A stretch of DNA of 64,000 bases from assembly GCF_034258515.1 (NCBI RefSeq), contig NZ_CP139438.1:682001-746000 (forward strand), read 5' to 3'. Source of the stretch: Pseudarthrobacter oxydans. GTDB lineage: Bacteria; Actinomycetota; Actinomycetes; Actinomycetales; Micrococcaceae. Made by a program: the position numbers and the translations under genes. The notes beneath the pieces were generated by a model, which was not told the origin of the DNA, made no database searches, and saw nothing but the letters and a program-made list of their open reading frames with translations. Shown one piece after another: positions 60,990 through 64,000 of this stretch; position 1 is the first letter of the stretch; each line of letters starts with the position of its first letter.

Positions 60990-62515
60990 TCACGATGACG
61001 GCGCGCCGCCTTGTGCCATTCCCCGCATGAGGGGTAGCCGCAGGGCGAACTGCGTGCGGCCGGGTTGCGACGTCACCGTTACCCGTCCGCCGTGGGCCTC
61101 AACAATGGACTCGACGATGGACAAGCCCAAACCGCTGGTTCCTTCAGCGGCGGACGCACCGGGCGCGCTGGTCCCCGCACGTGCCGCGTCTGCGCGGGCA
61201 AACCGGCGAAGACCTGGTCCACGAACTCCGGCGGTATGCCGCCGCCGTCGTCCGTTACGGTCACCACTGCGGCGCCCTCCGGCGTTTTCTCCACCCCCGT
61301 TACCACCGTGGTTCCCGGAGGGGTGTGCTTGCGGGCGTTGGAGAGCAGGTTCATCAGCACCTGCCGCAGCTGGGACGGATCCCCGTTCACCACCACCGGC
61401 TCGTCGGGGAGCTCCAGCCGCCAGGTGTGCCCTGGCGCCATGACCTTCTCATCGCTGACGCCTTCCACCACCAGCTGGGTCAGGTCCACCTCGGCAAGCT
61501 TCAGCGGCTGGCCCTCGTCGAGCCGCGCGAGCAGCAGGAGATCCTCCACCAAAGCGGTCATCCGTTCCGACTGGCTTTGCACCCGTGCCAGCGACTTCTC
61601 CCCGTCCGGAGTGAAGTTTTCCGTCATTCTCATCAGTTCGGTGTAGCCGCGGATGGCGGTCAGCGGCGTGCGCAGCTCATGGGAGGCGTCAGCCACGAAC
61701 TGCCGGACCTTGGTCTCGCTCTTCTGCCGCGCCTGCAGCGCATTCGCAACGTTGTCCAGCAAGAGGTTCAGCGCGTGCCCCACGCTGCCCACCTCAGTTC
61801 CAGGGTTGGAGTTCGACGGCGGGACGCGAACGGCAAGTGCCACCTCGCCGGCGTCCAGGGGCAGCTGCGAAACCCGGGTGGCCACCTCGGAGAGCTGTTC
61901 AAGGGGCTTCATGGTGCGGCGGATCAGGACCGTGCCCACCAGCCCGATCAGGAGCAACCCGCCCAGCGAGACGAACACGAAGGTCCACACCAGGGACGTC
62001 AGCGTGCTCTCCTTGGCGGCCAGGGGGAGCCCTGTGACCAGGACGTCGCCGAAACTGGTCTTGACCGCAATCAGCCGGTAGTCACCGTTTGAGAGCGTGC
62101 GGTCAACGGGCCGGGCATCGGTGGCCAGTGCGAGCAGGACCTGCTTGTCCTCGGAGGACAGCGCAGAGCGCGTAGTGTCCGGGGCCAGGAAGCCGGCGCT
62201 GTTGACCTGGCCGTTGAGGATGCGGGCGTTCAATGTTCCCACGCTTTGTCCGCGGGAATCCAGGGGGTCCCTGCCGTTGAAGCCGCCGGAGGGAGGCCGG
62301 CCGGGATCGTTGGAGCGGGCTGCGGCCTGGCTCAGCTGCTCGTCCAGCTGGCGGGTGAGGAAGGAGTCCATCGAGGCGTAGCTGGCTACGCCCACCGCAC
62401 CGCAGATGGCGATCAACAGCGCCATGGCCAGCAGGATAAGGCGTGTGCGCAAGTGCCAGGTGGCGGGTTTGAGCCAGCTCCGGGGCTGCGGCTCCGCGGT
62501 GTGCACGGAGGTCAT
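60990..62515 (-). pseudogene. PhoR-like sensor histidine kinase, frameshifted
   Basis: A two-component sensor kinase: membrane helix (about 26-47), extracellular sensor, second helix (about 174-197), HAMP, and HisKA with His279 in ASHELRTPLTAIRGY. The N box NLLSNARKHTPP and the first ATP-lid motif DDGGGIPPEF are intact. After VDQVFA (near 61205) the frame shifts: one C appears missing in GCCCGG, so translation as read ends at 61079 with an unrelated tail. In the next frame the expected end continues (FARAD, EGTSGLGLSIVESIVEAHGG) to a stop at 60990. The break removes the F and G2 boxes needed for ATP binding. It is 7 bp downstream of the regulator gene. A sequencing error is possible. Confidence 0.85.
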
Positions 62516-62522
62516 GGCGCGC

Positions 62523-63263
62523 CTACTCCGCCGGCTTGATGACGTACCCGGCGCCCCGCACGGTGTGGATCATGGGCGGGTGCACGGCGTCCACTTTCTT
62601 GCGCAGGTAGGAGATGTAGAGTTCCACGATGTTTGCCTGGCCGCCGAAGTCGTAGTTCCACACCCGGTCCAGGATCTGGGCCTTGCTGATGACGCGCTTT
62701 GGGTTCTCCATGAGGTATCGCAGCAGCTCGAACTGGGTGGCCGTCAGCTGGAGCTCCTCGCCCGCGCGGGTCACCTCCCGGGTGTCGACGTTGAGCACAA
62801 GGTCTCCCACTACCAGTTCCGCAGTGTCCATGGCGGCAACTCCGGAGCGCTGGACCAGCCGGTGCAGCCGCAGCAGGACTTCCTCCATGCTGAAGGGTTT
62901 GGTCACATAGTCGTCGCCGCCGGCAGCGAGGCCCACGATCCTGTCCTGGACCGCGTCTTTGGCGGTCAGGAAAAGCGCGGGAACCTCGGGTGCGAAAGCG
63001 CGGATCCTGTTCAGGACCTCGACGCCGTCGAACCCTGGAATCATGACGTCCAATACCAGGACGTCGGGGCGGAAGTCCTTGGCCAGCTTCACCGCTTCCG
63101 GGCCGTCGGCAGCTACTGCCACGGACCAGCCCGCCATGCGCAGCCCCATGCTCATGAGTTCAGAGAGGCTGGGTTCGTCATCCACGACGAGGGCCCTGAT
63201 GGGGGAGCCGTCCGGATGGGTGAGTTTGGGGAGGTTGTTTGTCATGGAGTGCGACGTGGCCAT
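62523..63263 (-). CDS. phoP: PhoP-like OmpR-family response regulator
   Basis: A 246-residue response regulator. The receiver domain has the acidic pair Asp28-Asp29, phosphoacceptor Asp72 in LVLDVMIPG and Lys122 in DDYVTKPFS. The C-terminal winged helix has QLTATQFELLRYLMENPKRV and VWNYDFGGQANIVELYISYLRKK. This and the overall alignment resemble mycobacterial PhoP closely. Upstream lies a PhoP-type direct repeat, indicating autoregulation. The partner kinase follows after 7 bp and appears frameshifted, so the regulator may be without its normal kinase. An ATG at 63245 is an alternative start. Confidence 0.9.
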   Translation of the reverse strand: MATSHSMTNNLPKLTHPDGSPIRALVVDDEPSLSELMSMGLRMAGWSVAVAADGPEAVKLAKDFRPDVLVLDVMIPGFDGVEVLNRIRAFAPEVPALFLTAKDAVQDRIVGLAAGGDDYVTKPFSMEEVLLRLHRLVQRSGVAAMDTAELVVGDLVLNVDTREVTRAGEELQLTATQFELLRYLMENPKRVISKAQILDRVWNYDFGGQANIVELYISYLRKKVDAVHPPMIHTVRGAGYVIKPAE

Positions 63264-63922
63264 GGGACAACTTTCCGATTATTGGTTTAAGCCCGGCTAT
63301 GGCATTCCTGTGACCAAGCTGTGAATCCCAGCCTAGCGAGCTGGATGCCGGAAATGCGGCTGCTCCTGCGTGGCCGCTGCTGCGGGATTGCCGTCGCGCG
63401 GCAGTTTTCCGGGAAAATTTCTTGTCCGAAAACGCGGGCGGCTGGACACGCCAGCAAGGCGGTGAGTGGGATTTCCCTATCAGTCCCAGTCTTGAATATT
63501 TTCGACGGGAAGCACCATGCTGTCGAACAAAATTCTGCCTAGGGGCGGAATCGGACGCCTCCAAGGGATAACAAGCGTTATTTTTATGGCTCCGCCAGAA
63601 TCGTGATTTGCGGCACATTAGCCCAGTTCGTCTCATTATGCGGACGATCGCGTCCATTGTTACTTGCAAGTTGGCATTGTTACGCTGCACACTTCCAATG
63701 TGAACAAGAACTCAACAGCACCTGCAGACGCAGAATATTGGCCCAGCACATCCGCTGCTGCCGACATGCGCTGTTGTCGAATGCACGCCTGACCTTCCCA
63801 CCCTCCGAAGTTCTTAGGCATTCGCCCCCAGCCCAGCGTCGGGCGCCCCTCCCCAGTTCGCATTGCGGGGAAACCCAGCATTCGGGCCGTGATGACGGCC
63901 ATTCACATTGAGGTAAGCACTT
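63264..63922. other. 659-bp noncoding stretch with AT-richer centre
   Basis: No credible gene. It contains the PhoP box near its left end, an AT-rich segment around 63570-63690 suited to promoters, and ATTGTTAC repeated at 63656-63663 and 63676-63683, exactly 20 bp apart. Short reading frames here are unsupported by ribosome sites or codon pattern. It is unusually long for this compact genome and likely holds regulation for the gene starting at 63923. Confidence 0.5.
63307..63324 (-). promoter_or_regulatory. PhoP box (direct repeat)
   Basis: On the minus strand the bases read TCACAGCTTGGTCACAGG: two heptamers TCACAGC and TCACAGG separated by 4 bp, an 11-bp period. This matches the mycobacterial PhoP site TCACAGC-N4-TCACAGC except for the last base. 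It lies 44 bp upstream of the regulator start. Confidence 0.75.
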
Positions 63923-64000
63923 ATGTCAGTTGCATCCGGATACGTCCACATCTCTGTCCGTAACGCCGCCAAGGCGGGCCAGCAGACCGGCCTCCGCCCC
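63923..64000 (+). CDS. N-terminus of an unidentified protein (partial)
   Basis: An ATG preceded by GAGGTAAG opens a frame of 26 codons (MSVASGYVHISVRNAAKAG and on) that runs off the right edge without a stop. The codon pattern is typical of the genome. No signal peptide or domain is visible; the function is unknown. Confidence 0.6.
   Translation, partial: MSVASGYVHISVRNAAKAGQQTGLRP

Noticed and set aside
63321..63911. Short open frames in the right-hand noncoding region
   Set aside because: No ribosome sites, cysteine- and arginine-rich translations and no codon bias; treated as noncoding.

Overview
The window is about 66-70% GC, densely coded and read in short operons on both strands. Gene content points to a soil actinobacterium of the Micrococcaceae, Arthrobacter or Pseudarthrobacter type. 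The signs are a mycothiol-type maleylpyruvate isomerase in a gentisate pathway, an lhr-nei2 pair, DUF222/HNH, DUF4383 and YcnI proteins, an IdeR/DtxR-type iron box, a PhoP-like regulator and a c-di-AMP riboswitch before a cell-wall hydrolase. The species assignment is inference. I see no prophage, insertion sequence or CRISPR array.

Layout. 1-5.1 kb: the start of an iron-regulated lipoprotein gene, a GH76 hydrolase, an SDR/acyl-CoA dehydrogenase pair, a DUF1684 protein and a membrane protein. 5.2-15 kb: ppc, a secreted protein, DedA and partner, an RluA-type pseudouridine synthase, an ArsR-SRPBCC pair and a divergent MocR-YczE pair. 15-26.2 kb: nei2 and lhr, an FAD-Rieske oxidoreductase, DUF4383, a DUF4232 lipoprotein and YcnI with a membrane partner.

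26.2-40.2 kb: a LacI repressor and a nine-gene catabolic operon. It holds an ABC sugar importer without its own ATPase, two TIM-barrel isomerases/epimerases, a Gfo/Idh/MocA oxidoreductase, uronate isomerase, fructuronate reductase, an enolase-type mannonate dehydratase, and a gluconokinase fused to a GH3 glycosidase. Together they suggest import and cytoplasmic cleavage of a uronic-acid-containing glycoside, followed by the route uronate to fructuronate to mannonate to 2-keto-3-deoxygluconate.

40.2-46.6 kb: a complete 3-hydroxybenzoate/gentisate pathway (transporter, 6-hydroxylase, gentisate dioxygenase, maleylpyruvate isomerase, fumarylpyruvate hydrolase) with an IclR regulator and two near-identical palindromes that look like its operators. 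46.6-52.6 kb: a PucR regulator, glutaminase, amino-acid permease and ThDP-enzyme operon of unknown purpose. 52.8-57.6 kb: tRNA-Ser(CGA), a DUF222-HNH protein, and a three-gene set (MDR dehydrogenase, degenerate PTPS/QueD-like protein, glycosyltransferase) that looks like an uncharacterised small-molecule pathway. 57.5-64 kb: tadA, a PAP2 phosphatase, upp, a VOC protein, a c-di-AMP riboswitch-controlled transglycosylase, a PhoP-like response regulator whose sensor kinase gene carries a one-base frameshift, a long noncoding stretch and the start of one more gene.

The most unusual items are the gluconokinase-GH3 fusion at the end of the uronate operon, the MDR/PTPS-like/glycosyltransferase cluster, and the frameshifted PhoR-like kinase beside a well-formed PhoP box.
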